A stretch of 12,025 nt of DNA from Lentisphaerota bacterium (GCA_025360875.1 JANYBI010000531.1:1-12025); one strand, 5' to 3'. Numbered from the stretch's first letter, positions 1 to 7,220 are shown. A program made the numbers and translations. The notes: generated by a model not told the origin, from the sequence alone.

Positions 1-1502
1 GAACTTCCGGCGACTCCGGCAACTGACGCCGTAAGCCTTTCGATCCTCACGTTGTAAGCCTTCGTCTTGAATCCGAGTGGAGTCCCGTTGTTGCCTATGT
101 TGGTAGGAGAGGCTGCGGGAGGACCGATCAGGTTTCCGTTCGACTGCCTCTGTTCGTAGAGCACCACGAACTGGGTACCCTGGTTCGACGCCTCCCACTC
201 GTTGAGCTCGAGATAATAGTAGTACCTTGAACCGTCATACATCCTCGTGATTTGCAGGTCGCCTCGATACGGAGTCACAAGTGACGGTTGCGCACCATTG
301 GAGAAATTATTGGCGGTGCCTGTAAAGGAGGTGATTGTTATCGGAATACCGTTCTCGTCATAGGCAATCAGGCGGTATCTCCCGTCCATGGCACCCGTGT
401 TGTCCGGAGTGACCGTGCTCGAAACCGCGTAGTCATATATGCGCTGATCAACAAGGCGCATGTACCCTATCACGTCGATGTCGGCGATCTTGTTCCCGTC
501 GCGGAAATCGGACATCTTGGTGGTCGCCTCGATCCTGGCGTCCTGGTTGTTCATGATGCTCAAGTTGCCGGACGTCACCATGATGGCCTTGCCCTTGGAC
601 ATGAGGAAGTCGAGGTATTTGGAGTTCCATTTCGGACTGAAATGTATAAACTGCGTGTGAGAATTGTTGTTCATGGGATAGTTCACCACGTTGTTGACGA
701 AATCCCACTGATGTCCCCAGCGCCCAGCCGCAGTGAAAAAGTCCGTCCCGGGCCCGTTTTTCCAGGCCTGGATGTCTACACCGACCACCCCGTCGATTTC
801 AGTGTCGACTTCATAGACAGAGTATTTCACGTTCACTTCCGAAAACGGCGTGTCATACTGCTTTATCATCTCATTGATGTTCTTCACCTGGTATGCCGGA
901 ACATATATGAAAAGCGCGTTGAGCGACTTGTCAACTATGATCTTGTCCTTTCCGCCCATCAGCTCCTTGTCGCCAGAGGCGTTCATCCCGACATTCTTCA
1001 GTGCATTGTAGAGCCAGTCCGCGCTCACATATTTCGGGAAATATGCATATCCAATAGTGCCTGATGACGCCGTCACCCCCGGCCTGTCAAGAGCCGCGAT
1101 TATCTCGTCGAAACCCATTCCGTTCTCCTGTTTTCCGAACCTGTAGTCTTCAGCCGAGACGATCAGGACGCCTGTCCCGTCGTTGAATTTCAGGCATTCG
1201 ACCTTGGAGGTGTTGTTCGTGATCTTCTGCGCCTGCACCGCCGTCTGCATGTAAGGCAGGAGCTCATACGGATCCGCGTTCTTCAGGACATATGTCTTGG
1301 TTATCACGTTGGGATTCATATTGGTGGAAATGAGCTTGACATTCTTGGTGTCGTCCTTCACCTGCACCCACAGCTGTGTCTGGATCTGGCTCCCGTTCGG
1401 AGCAGCCCTTGGGGTCGCAACTCCAGTCACATCCTCACCGGCCTCCACTGCGAGATGGAATGATAAAGCTGACGCAAATAGCAGATATCTAGTGATTTTC
1501 AT
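1..1502 (-). CDS. Secretin-like exported protein, C-terminus cut by window edge
   Basis: An unbroken frame of 500 codons begins at an ATG at 1502 and runs off the left edge, so the C-terminus is missing. Residues 1-21 form a signal peptide (MKITRYLLFASALSFHLAVEA). Two secretin N-type repeats follow: about 66-141, ending ALDRPG, and about 150-220, ending QYDTP. From about 223 the secretin core seems to begin (VNVKYSVYEVDTEIDGVVG, then AWKNGPG at 246-252), with a segment MSKGKAIMVTSGNLSIMNNQ at 301-320 that matches the part of secretins where a strand follows the KGKA-type turn. The AWKNGPG segment is shared with the gene just upstream, so the two are tandem paralogues. The start lies 11 bases after the upstream stop, with only a weak purine-rich ribosome site (GGGATAAGAA), so co-transcription is likely. 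By family, secretins form outer-membrane pores for type II/IV systems; whether this one forms a pore is inference, because the lipid-facing end is not visible. Confidence 0.75.
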   Translation of the reverse strand, partial: MKITRYLLFASALSFHLAVEAGEDVTGVATPRAAPNGSQIQTQLWVQVKDDTKNVKLISTNMNPNVITKTYVLKNADPYELLPYMQTAVQAQKITNNTSKVECLKFNDGTGVLIVSAEDYRFGKQENGMGFDEIIAALDRPGVTASSGTIGYAYFPKYVSADWLYNALKNVGMNASGDKELMGGKDKIIVDKSLNALFIYVPAYQVKNINEMIKQYDTPFSEVNVKYSVYEVDTEIDGVVGVDIQAWKNGPGTDFFTAAGRWGHQWDFVNNVVNYPMNNNSHTQFIHFSPKWNSKYLDFLMSKGKAIMVTSGNLSIMNNQDARIEATTKMSDFRDGNKIADIDVIGYMRLVDQRIYDYAVSSTVTPDNTGAMDGRYRLIAYDENGIPITITSFTGTANNFSNGAQPSLVTPYRGDLQITRMYDGSRYYYYLELNEWEASNQGTQFVVLYEQRQSNGNLIGPPAASPTNIGNNGTPLGFKTKAYNVRIERLTASVAGVAGS

Positions 1503-1513
1503 ATTCTTATCCC

Positions 1514-2950
1514 TTATTTATTTGTCTTTTCTTTTTCTTCATCTTCTTTCCTGGCCGCCAGCATCTCGCCGATCGTCACAGCCTTTCCGGTCCATTCCGA
1601 CAAGCTGTCGGTAGGCGTTATCGGTTTCGCTGACACGGTCACAAACACCTTTGTCGAGTTCTTCGAGTTGTTCACCGAGCCGAAGATGTATTTCAGCACC
1701 GGGATCTCACCGAGGAACGGCATGCCGTTGTACTGGCTGACCTCCTGCTCCCTGTCAAATGTCCCGAGCAGCTTCTCGCCGCCGGTTGCAAGCGTGAGCC
1801 ACGACGTGAAGTTGCTCACGTTCTGGACAGGCAGCCCCTTGCTTGTCTGTTCGACGGTGTCGACGATGTTCATCTCGTATCCGAACTCCAGCATCATCGC
1901 CTTCTCCCCGACTTCCCCGTTGAAGTTGATCGTCGGCCTCCTCAGATAGAAGTAGAAGTCCGAGACGACCTGGTTGACGCTCACGTTCTGCTTGTCGTCC
2001 TTCTGGATGTCCTGGTAGCTAGGTGTAAATCTGATCTTGTATTTCGCCTTTGAAAACGAGTTCGGGCCAGGGTCGTTCGAGTAGTCGTTGACCAGCGTCA
2101 GCGCCCCTGAAGTCGAAATCTTCGCCTTGCCCTTCTGCGCAAGGAGCTTGATGAACGTCATGTCGATGTTCGGTGCGACCATGAACCCGCCCCAGCTGTG
2201 CGACGCATAACCCTCGATGTTCGTCATGTTCGCGAAGTTCTGGACCGACGTGAAGCTCTTCATGTTCAGGAAATCCCAGTTCGCGTTGAAGATGTTCGCG
2301 CCGGGACCGTTCTTCCACGCAATGTAGTCGATTCCGAGTTGCTTTATGTCGTTGTCGTTGATCTCATAGACGTTCAGGTTCAGTTCGACCTGCGGGACAG
2401 GGCGGTCGAAGGCCTGATACCACTTCAGCGCGTTCTCGCCCTTTGATCTCGAGTCCTTCCAATAGAACATGTTGTTCCCCTGGTCGAAGAAATATGATCC
2501 GTCGGCGCTGCCGACCGCGGGACCGATCGGAAACATGTCCAGGGTCGCCCTGTGCTCGGGATAGTAGACGAATTTAGTGATGCCGGTGCTCTGGACCAGG
2601 GAATTTGAACTGTCCTTTGTCCCGGGGCGGTCGATCTTGGCGATCATGTCGTCGATGTAGGGGACCATCGCGATCGGCATGTTCACCGTAAGCAGCTGCC
2701 GCTTGTTGGCCTTGTCGTTCATCCTTTCGACGCTTGACTGGCTGTCATACCGTTTGACTGCGCCAAGCACGAACGGAGTAATGTCCGCCGCCAGCGTGTT
2801 CTTCAGTTCGTAGACCTTCGAGGTGAACGACGCCTGATCACGGTCCTCTGTGACCCTGATCTCCCTTGTCTCCTGCGCTTTGAGATAAGCTCCGGACGCA
2901 AGGAAGAGCAGTACGGCGTAGAATATCTGTCTCTTAAATATCATTTTCAT
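1514..2950 (-). CDS. Short secretin-family outer-membrane protein (type II/IV secretion or pilus type)
   Basis: This 478-residue protein has a signal peptide at about 1-25 (hydrophobic IFYAVLLFLASGAYLKA). One N-type secretin repeat spans about 45-110 (from VYELKNTLAADITPF to IAKIDRPG), and a secretin core spans about 187-445. Core marks are VYEINDNDIKQLGIDYIAWK (194-213), a KGKAKISTSGALTLVN turn (273-288) and, most tellingly, MPFLGEIPVLKYIFGS (410-425), which matches the conserved secretin P-F-L-G-x-I-P-x-L signature, followed by the strand TKVFVTVSAKPITP. The tail (from 455) is charged and lysine/glutamate rich. It is shorter than GspD or PilQ and lacks the usual N0 domain. An AGGA sits 2 bases before the first ATG and 8 bases before an in-frame ATG at 2944, so translation may start at either. 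It lies 52 bases after the Rrf2 gene, with no terminator seen between them. I am confident of the family but not of the cargo or system. Confidence 0.82.
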   Translation of the reverse strand: MKMIFKRQIFYAVLLFLASGAYLKAQETREIRVTEDRDQASFTSKVYELKNTLAADITPFVLGAVKRYDSQSSVERMNDKANKRQLLTVNMPIAMVPYIDDMIAKIDRPGTKDSSNSLVQSTGITKFVYYPEHRATLDMFPIGPAVGSADGSYFFDQGNNMFYWKDSRSKGENALKWYQAFDRPVPQVELNLNVYEINDNDIKQLGIDYIAWKNGPGANIFNANWDFLNMKSFTSVQNFANMTNIEGYASHSWGGFMVAPNIDMTFIKLLAQKGKAKISTSGALTLVNDYSNDPGPNSFSKAKYKIRFTPSYQDIQKDDKQNVSVNQVVSDFYFYLRRPTINFNGEVGEKAMMLEFGYEMNIVDTVEQTSKGLPVQNVSNFTSWLTLATGGEKLLGTFDREQEVSQYNGMPFLGEIPVLKYIFGSVNNSKNSTKVFVTVSAKPITPTDSLSEWTGKAVTIGEMLAARKEDEEKEKTNK

Positions 2951-3002
2951 AATCCTTTCTTAATTGTATAATATTGTTAAACGCAGGTCCCGTGATAAAA
3001 TT

Positions 3003-3404
3003 TCATATCACGTCCGCCAGCGATGTATTCTCCAGCATGTCTGAGATATAGTCCCTGATATTCCTGAAGACCTTTATAACCTTTTTTTCCTTTTCAATAG
3101 GCGTGTTCTCATAGAAATACTTGCTTACTGATTCAGTAGGTGCAAGCGCCCCGTCGAAAAGCCTCACTATTTCGGCAAGAGTTATGTCCGAAGGCGGTTT
3201 TGCAAGACGGTACCCGCCCTTCTGTCCCTTATGGCTCGAAACATACCTGGCCCTTTTCATTATCAGGAGTATCTGCTCAAGGAACATCGTCGGTATTGAC
3301 TGTTCCCTGGCAATCGCCTCCACGGACACATATTCGTCCGGTTTCTTCCTGGCCAGACAGGTCAGCGCCAGGATGGCATATTCACATTTGCTTGTCAGTT
3401 TCAT
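3003..3404 (-). CDS. Rrf2-family transcriptional regulator without the Fe-S cysteines
   Basis: At 133 residues this is the usual Rrf2 length. The winged helix-turn-helix covers about 1-80: MKLTSKCEYAILALTCLA is the typical first helix, the recognition helix is about 38-50 (PTMFLEQILLIMK), and the wing is GQKGGYRLAKPPSDITLAEI (60-79), the family hallmark. In IscR and NsrR a three-cysteine cluster follows the DG motif (here 84-85). Here residues 86-133 contain no cysteine, and the only two (7 and 16) lie in helix 1. It therefore resembles the cluster-free branch, such as CymR-like proteins, and probably senses a metabolite or partner protein rather than Fe-S status. No Shine-Dalgarno is visible before the ATG. 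A 6-bp inverted repeat 15-35 bases upstream is a candidate autoregulatory site. The two secretin genes follow on the same strand and are the obvious candidate targets (inference). Confidence 0.9.
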   Translation of the reverse strand: MKLTSKCEYAILALTCLARKKPDEYVSVEAIAREQSIPTMFLEQILLIMKRARYVSSHKGQKGGYRLAKPPSDITLAEIVRLFDGALAPTESVSKYFYENTPIEKEKKVIKVFRNIRDYISDMLENTSLADVI

Positions 3405-3418
3405 AAGTTATACGACTA

Positions 3419-3439
3419 ATATGACTTGTTTAATCATAT
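3419..3439. promoter_or_regulatory. Candidate operator: ATATGA-N9-TCATAT upstream of the Rrf2 gene
   Basis: A perfect 6-bp inverted repeat (ATATGA at 3419-3424, TCATAT at 3434-3439) with a 9-base spacer lies 15-35 bases ahead of the Rrf2 start codon. On the minus strand it overlaps TATGAT (3438-3433), a one-mismatch -10 hexamer, though no good -35 is present. A dimeric winged-helix repressor binding its own promoter would look like this. Binding is inference. Confidence 0.4.
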
Positions 3440-3517
3440 AAGTAATAAAATAACCATGGAATTATCTTGTGCAAGCTGGAGTTCAAATTATTTTTCAAGA
3501 AAATAAATGAGGCTGGC

Positions 3518-3546
3518 TTGAATTCAATATTTTTCCGAGCTATATA
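3518..3546 (+). promoter_or_regulatory. Strong sigma70-type promoter of the 67-residue protein gene
   Basis: The -35 is TTGAAT (3518-3523), the spacer is exactly 17 bases, and the -10 is TATATA (3541-3546). An A/T-rich tract (about 3485-3509) just upstream could act as an UP element. The start would be near 3553, leaving a leader of about 46 bases. The -35 lies inside a perfect 10-bp palindrome, TTGAATTCAA (3518-3527), so a repressor could cover it. Confidence 0.7.
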
Positions 3547-3598
3547 TGGTTCGTGGTTGTTGATTTAACCTCAAAAAGGGAAAGGGGAACAGAGGACT

Positions 3599-3802
3599 AT
3601 GAAATTCTACAACGTGAAGAAACGCAAGCCTGTGACCATTGCCGATGGGGACTGCCGGAAAGTCGTCTACAAGCGGAAGACAAGCAAGGGCGTCCAGGAA
3701 CGTTATGCGGTACGCGCAAAGGATGACGACGGCACCAACCTGACGAAGTTCCTCAATAAGGCCGCTTTCGACAAGCTTGCCTGCCCTGTCGCCAAAGGCT
3801 GA
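3599..3802 (+). CDS. Small, strongly basic protein of unknown function (67 aa)
   Basis: I do not recognise a family. The protein has 18 Lys/Arg against 7 Asp/Glu, no signal peptide and no membrane segment, so it should be cytoplasmic and could bind nucleic acid (inference). The N-terminus is MKFYNVKKRKPVTIADGDCR; an acidic turn DDDG sits at 42-45 and two cysteines at 19 and 62. The alternating pattern in the first half (VVYKRK, ERYAVRAK) suggests a small beta fold. That it is a real gene is well supported: a near-consensus promoter with a 17-base spacer, purine-rich ribosome-binding sequence (AAAGGGG at 3581-3587 and AGAGGA at 3591-3596), and a strong terminator 19 bases after the stop. It stands alone between two other units and looks built for high expression. 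Confidence 0.85.
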   Translation: MKFYNVKKRKPVTIADGDCRKVVYKRKTSKGVQERYAVRAKDDDGTNLTKFLNKAAFDKLACPVAKG

Positions 3803-3821
3803 TTGGAAGATCTATAGGAAG

Positions 3822-3848
3822 CCCCGTCGGAAGACGGGGTTTTTTTTT
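3822..3848 (+). terminator. Intrinsic terminator of the small basic protein gene
   Basis: A perfect 7-bp GC-rich stem (CCCCGTC at 3822-3828, GACGGGG at 3833-3839) with a GGAA tetraloop is followed directly by nine T (3840-3848). It is a textbook Rho-independent terminator and isolates the small gene from the DUF2059/kinase unit. Confidence 0.96.
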
Positions 3849-3939
3849 GCCGCTGCCCAATTAGGGGCAAGGATGCAAAATGGCAACGGGAAATTAATTA
3901 TGATAGAATCCTGACAGAAAGGTTTTAACAGGTGGACAT

Positions 3940-4386
3940 ATGAGAAGATTCGTCGTTTTTGTCTTTCTCGCGGCCCTCTGCGTTTCAGCGGCCATCGGCG
4001 GTGACGAAGGCCCTCCTAAGGAGACCAAGAGGGACAAGGCGTTGAAGGTGTTGAACATTTCCGGTGCGGTACATTCCTATGTGGAAGCGCTGCTCGAAGG
4101 GGTCAGGCAGTCCCCGATAGCCTCAGACGACAAGGAGCTCTACGCAAGGTTCGCCACCGCGGAAAGCGTTACCGAGTATTTCATTCCAGTCTACATGGAA
4201 AGCTATACCGATGAGGAACTGGACGCCATGATCAACTTCTATTCCACCCCGATCGGGCAGTCCATCGTGAAGAAAAGCCTCCCGGTAGTGAGGGAGCTCC
4301 GGAAAGCCAGCATGCAGTGGGGAATGACGGTCTCCGCCAAAGTCAACACCGAAAAGGCAAGGCTTGCAGCCGAGAAGGACAAGTGA
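3940..4386 (+). CDS. Secreted DUF2059-family protein
   Basis: A signal peptide covers about 1-20 (MRRFVVFVFLAALCVSAAIG). The rest is helical. The segment YTDEELDAMINFYSTPIGQS at 89-108 is the signature of DUF2059, a family of small exported proteins whose molecular role is not established. The 148-residue length fits the family. The ribosome site AGGTGG (3930-3935) is 4 bases before ATG. Upstream, TGGCAA-N17-TAGAAT (3881-3909) could be a weak promoter, following the terminator of the previous gene. The kinase gene starts 47 bases downstream on the same strand with no terminator between them, so the two are probably one operon, and this protein may act in the same envelope compartment as the kinase's outer domains (inference). 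Confidence 0.85.
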   Translation: MRRFVVFVFLAALCVSAAIGGDEGPPKETKRDKALKVLNISGAVHSYVEALLEGVRQSPIASDDKELYARFATAESVTEYFIPVYMESYTDEELDAMINFYSTPIGQSIVKKSLPVVRELRKASMQWGMTVSAKVNTEKARLAAEKDK

Positions 4387-4433
4387 GCTGTTGCCGGCGG
4401 TAAAATAGATGTTACTTTATATCAAGGGGATAT

Positions 4434-7067
4434 ATGGTTCGACATCAGACCAGGAAAAAGCCGAAGACCGGCGGGACAATCAAAGTCAATGCGGACGCGC
4501 AGAAGACCATGTCCGTCTACTCATCCGGAAAGGATCCGGAATCTCCCTCCGTGGACTTCGATGACGTCAGGAAGGCGTTCAGGATCAGCAACACAGTGCC
4601 CTCCACCCATTATTCGAACGTCCACACGATAGGCCTCGGCGGAGTGGGGCTTGTAGTGGGCGCCCATGATCCGAATCTCGACCGCGAAGTCGCCATCAAG
4701 ATGCTCCGTGCCGAGAGCAAGAACAAGATCTCCGAGGTCGAACGCTTCATCGGGGAGGCCAGGGCCACAGCAAAAATTGAACATCCGAATGTCATTCCTG
4801 TCCATGAGATGGGGATAATGGAAGGGGTTGGCGTCTTCTTCTCGATGAAGAAGGTCGATGGTGCAAATTTCCAGACCGTGCTGGAAGGAATCGGGAAAGG
4901 GGATAAGGAATACTCCGGGAAGTATACACGCCACCAGCTGCTGGAGATTTTTATCAGCATCTGCAACGGCGTCGCCTACGCGCACAGCAAGAGGATAATC
5001 CACAGGGATCTCAAGCCGCATAACGTTCTGATAGGAGATTTCGGGGAGGTCCTTGTAATGGACTGGGGGCTTGCCAAGTTCCTGGATGCGCACGATGCGG
5101 ATGTCCCCGTACGTGACTCCGGCGAGGAAGTTCAGGACCATGCCGGCGGAGACACCTCCATAACGGTCGACGGGACCATAAGCGGTACTCCGAACTATAT
5201 GCCGCCAGAACAGGCGGCGGGGAAAGTCTCGGAACTTGACGAACGAAGCGACATATACAGTCTCGGCGCGATACTTTACCAGATCCTCACATATGAACCT
5301 CCATACAGCGGAGACGACCTCCAAGTCGTGCTGGAAGATGTCAGGAAAGGCAATTTTCCGCATCCCAGGAAAAGATGCCCGAAACTTAAGATTCCCCGCG
5401 AGCTCGAGGCTGTCTGCCTCAAGGCTATGGCTTTGGAAAAGAAAAACAGGTATCAGAAAGTCCAGGAACTGGCAAGGGACATAAGAAACTATATTGAAGG
5501 ATTCTCCGTTTCCGCACATCCTGATTCGGCTCTTGTGAAATTCAGGAAACTCTGCTTCAGGCATCCCGCAGTCTCGTCTACGGCTGCTGCAATAATAATG
5601 ATCTTCACAGTAGGCTATGCTACCATGGAGGGTGTTTTATATTTCGATTACTTGCATACCGTGTCAATCGCCGACAAGGACAGGATTATTGGCAATTCCG
5701 AGCTCAGGGAGGCGACCGACAAATACAGGGAATATGATGCGATAGCCGCAAAACGGGTTGTGAAGGAGGAATCCGGCAGTGAGATAGAGCTCTCGCAGAA
5801 GGTGAACGGACATTACAATGCCGCGGAAAACAGATATGAATCGGCAGTCATCCGCTACACTTCCGTGCCTGACCCCTACAAAAGGGCGAGGGAGGTCAGG
5901 GAAGGTCTCATGGACATAATGGTCAACCGCCTGAAATATTCAATCCTTGTCAAGAACTACGAAAGGGCTGATAAATGGCTCGGATTCATACATCTCTGGT
6001 GCGGTGAAAAACTTGAGAGGCTGTCTCCGGAGAACAGGAATACCATACTCGGTTTTGAGGATTTCCTAAGGGGCGACGGATACTTGAAAGTCGATACGGT
6101 TCCATCCAACGCATCTGTGGCCCTGCTGAAGCTCGCCGACAAGGGCGATGGCATCCTTTCCGTTGCCGGGGAACAGGATTTGGGGACTTCGCCCGTGAAG
6201 GAATTTGTAATATCCAAAGGGTCATATCTGCTGAAGATAAAGGCCGCTGGACGGCCGGACGTGATTTTTCCTGTGGCAATAAACCATGGCGAAAAAGAGA
6301 GTGATGTCATCACAATCCCTGAATCGGTTCCCGAAGGAATGACATATGTTCCGGCAGGCACGTTTTTCATAGGAGGTGAAAATTCACGTTATTACCGGTC
6401 GCATGAAATAGAGCTTCCGGGTTTTTACATAAGGAAATATGAAGTGACTTACGGTGAATATCTTGAGTTCTGGAGGAGCCTTAAAACTGCTGAGGAGAGG
6501 GAAAAGCACGTTGGAAAAGTGATATTCGAGGCTTCGGAAAGGAAATTTCAGGATGCCTGGGACGCGGACGGAAAACTCATACCCCCTCTGAAGGAGAATC
6601 TGCCGGTCGTCGGGATACTGAACGGGTCCGCCGAAACATACTGCAGCTGGCTCAGCGCCAAGACCGGACGCAAATGCAGGCTGCCGACCGCAGAGCAATG
6701 GGAGAAGGCCGCACGTGGAGTTGACGGCAGATACTTTCCGTGGGGCAACGGATTTGATGCGAAGTTCGCAAATATCTCCGAAAATACAGAAGCGCGGGTG
6801 AAGTTCGGATATTGGGCTCCTCCAGGATCATTTCCGAAAGATGTGTCAGTATATGGAGTTTTCGACATGGGAGGGAATGTCCGCGAAATGACCTCAAGCA
6901 GATTCATCGACGGCGGACAGTTCTACCAGATCAAAGGGGCCAGTTTCTCCACGACAAGACGCTTCCTCTACTGCGCATATGCAAGCGATACGCCAGTCGC
7001 GCCAAGCGATGTCGGATTCAGGTATGTGATGACAATTGAAGAAAAGTCGTCAGTCGACGGTCGTTAG
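4434..7067 (+). CDS. Membrane-anchored Ser/Thr protein kinase with PEGA-like and FGE-sulfatase-like sensor domains
   Basis: The cytoplasmic kinase spans about 60-355. It has the glycine loop GLGGVGLVVG (67-76), VAIK with Lys89, a helix-C Glu (probably 108), catalytic HRDLKPHN (190-197, Asp192), metal-binding DWG (210-212) in place of DFG as is common in planctomycete/verrucomicrobial kinases, and GTPNYMPPEQ (251-260). All residues needed for catalysis are present, so it should be active. One membrane segment lies at about 379-404. A helical stretch (about 420-530) and a PEGA-like beta domain (about 548-628: GYLKVDTVPSNASV, then a GTSPVKEFVISKGSYLLKIK type ending) follow. The C-terminal FGE-sulfatase-like domain (about 634-865) shows MTYVPAGTFFIGG, RLPTAEQWEKAARG, FPWGN, YGVFDMGGNVREM and SDVGFRYV. 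Neither FGE catalytic cysteine is present: the KGASFSTTRRFLYC stretch (834-847) has a single Cys at 847, outside the expected positions. It is therefore probably a binding module rather than a sulfatase-activating enzyme. AAGGGG lies 4 bases before ATG. Its last codons and stop fall in a heptanucleotide repeat. Confidence 0.93.
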   Translation: MVRHQTRKKPKTGGTIKVNADAQKTMSVYSSGKDPESPSVDFDDVRKAFRISNTVPSTHYSNVHTIGLGGVGLVVGAHDPNLDREVAIKMLRAESKNKISEVERFIGEARATAKIEHPNVIPVHEMGIMEGVGVFFSMKKVDGANFQTVLEGIGKGDKEYSGKYTRHQLLEIFISICNGVAYAHSKRIIHRDLKPHNVLIGDFGEVLVMDWGLAKFLDAHDADVPVRDSGEEVQDHAGGDTSITVDGTISGTPNYMPPEQAAGKVSELDERSDIYSLGAILYQILTYEPPYSGDDLQVVLEDVRKGNFPHPRKRCPKLKIPRELEAVCLKAMALEKKNRYQKVQELARDIRNYIEGFSVSAHPDSALVKFRKLCFRHPAVSSTAAAIIMIFTVGYATMEGVLYFDYLHTVSIADKDRIIGNSELREATDKYREYDAIAAKRVVKEESGSEIELSQKVNGHYNAAENRYESAVIRYTSVPDPYKRAREVREGLMDIMVNRLKYSILVKNYERADKWLGFIHLWCGEKLERLSPENRNTILGFEDFLRGDGYLKVDTVPSNASVALLKLADKGDGILSVAGEQDLGTSPVKEFVISKGSYLLKIKAAGRPDVIFPVAINHGEKESDVITIPESVPEGMTYVPAGTFFIGGENSRYYRSHEIELPGFYIRKYEVTYGEYLEFWRSLKTAEEREKHVGKVIFEASERKFQDAWDADGKLIPPLKENLPVVGILNGSAETYCSWLSAKTGRKCRLPTAEQWEKAARGVDGRYFPWGNGFDAKFANISENTEARVKFGYWAPPGSFPKDVSVYGVFDMGGNVREMTSSRFIDGGQFYQIKGASFSTTRRFLYCAYASDTPVAPSDVGFRYVMTIEEKSSVDGR

Positions 7068-7080
7068 TCGTCAGTTGCTG
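7046..7080. repeat. Degenerate heptanucleotide tandem repeat, five units
   Basis: Five consecutive 7-base units are GTCGTCA, GTCGACG, GTCGTTA, GTCGTCA and GTTGCTG. Units 1 and 4 are identical and the others differ by one to four bases. The array overlaps the last codons and the TAG stop (7065-7067) of the kinase gene and continues past it. It resembles the short tandem heptamer repeats known from cyanobacteria and other bacteria. Confidence 0.75.
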
Positions 7081-7186
7081 AATTCAAAAATGATATATCC
7101 TTCCACCTTCACAAAGAAGTTACGTCGGACACAGAAAGGACGCGCCTGTTTGAAGAAGCTATTCCAGGTCGCGGCTCATATATTTC

Positions 7187-7218
7187 TCCGGCACTCCGAT
7201 TCACCGGCTCGCCGATTC
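7187..7218. repeat. Degenerate octanucleotide tandem repeat, four units
   Basis: Four consecutive 8-base units are TCCGGCAC, TCCGATTC, ACCGGCTC and GCCGATTC, consensus NCCGRYTC. Units 2 and 4 share seven bases. The array ends two bases before the stop codon of the minus-strand gene at 7221. No terminator with a T-tract is visible in the 153-base convergent gap (7068-7220). Confidence 0.6.
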
Positions 7219-7220
7219 TA

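Noticed and set aside
288..1064. 258-codon open frame on the plus strand
   Set aside because: It is antisense to the left-edge secretin gene, which has a signal peptide and family motifs in the other strand. Its translation looks random (Val/His rich).
4521..5564. 347-codon open frame on the minus strand
   Set aside because: It lies wholly antisense to the kinase domain, whose motifs are intact on the plus strand. The long frame follows from codon bias of the real gene.
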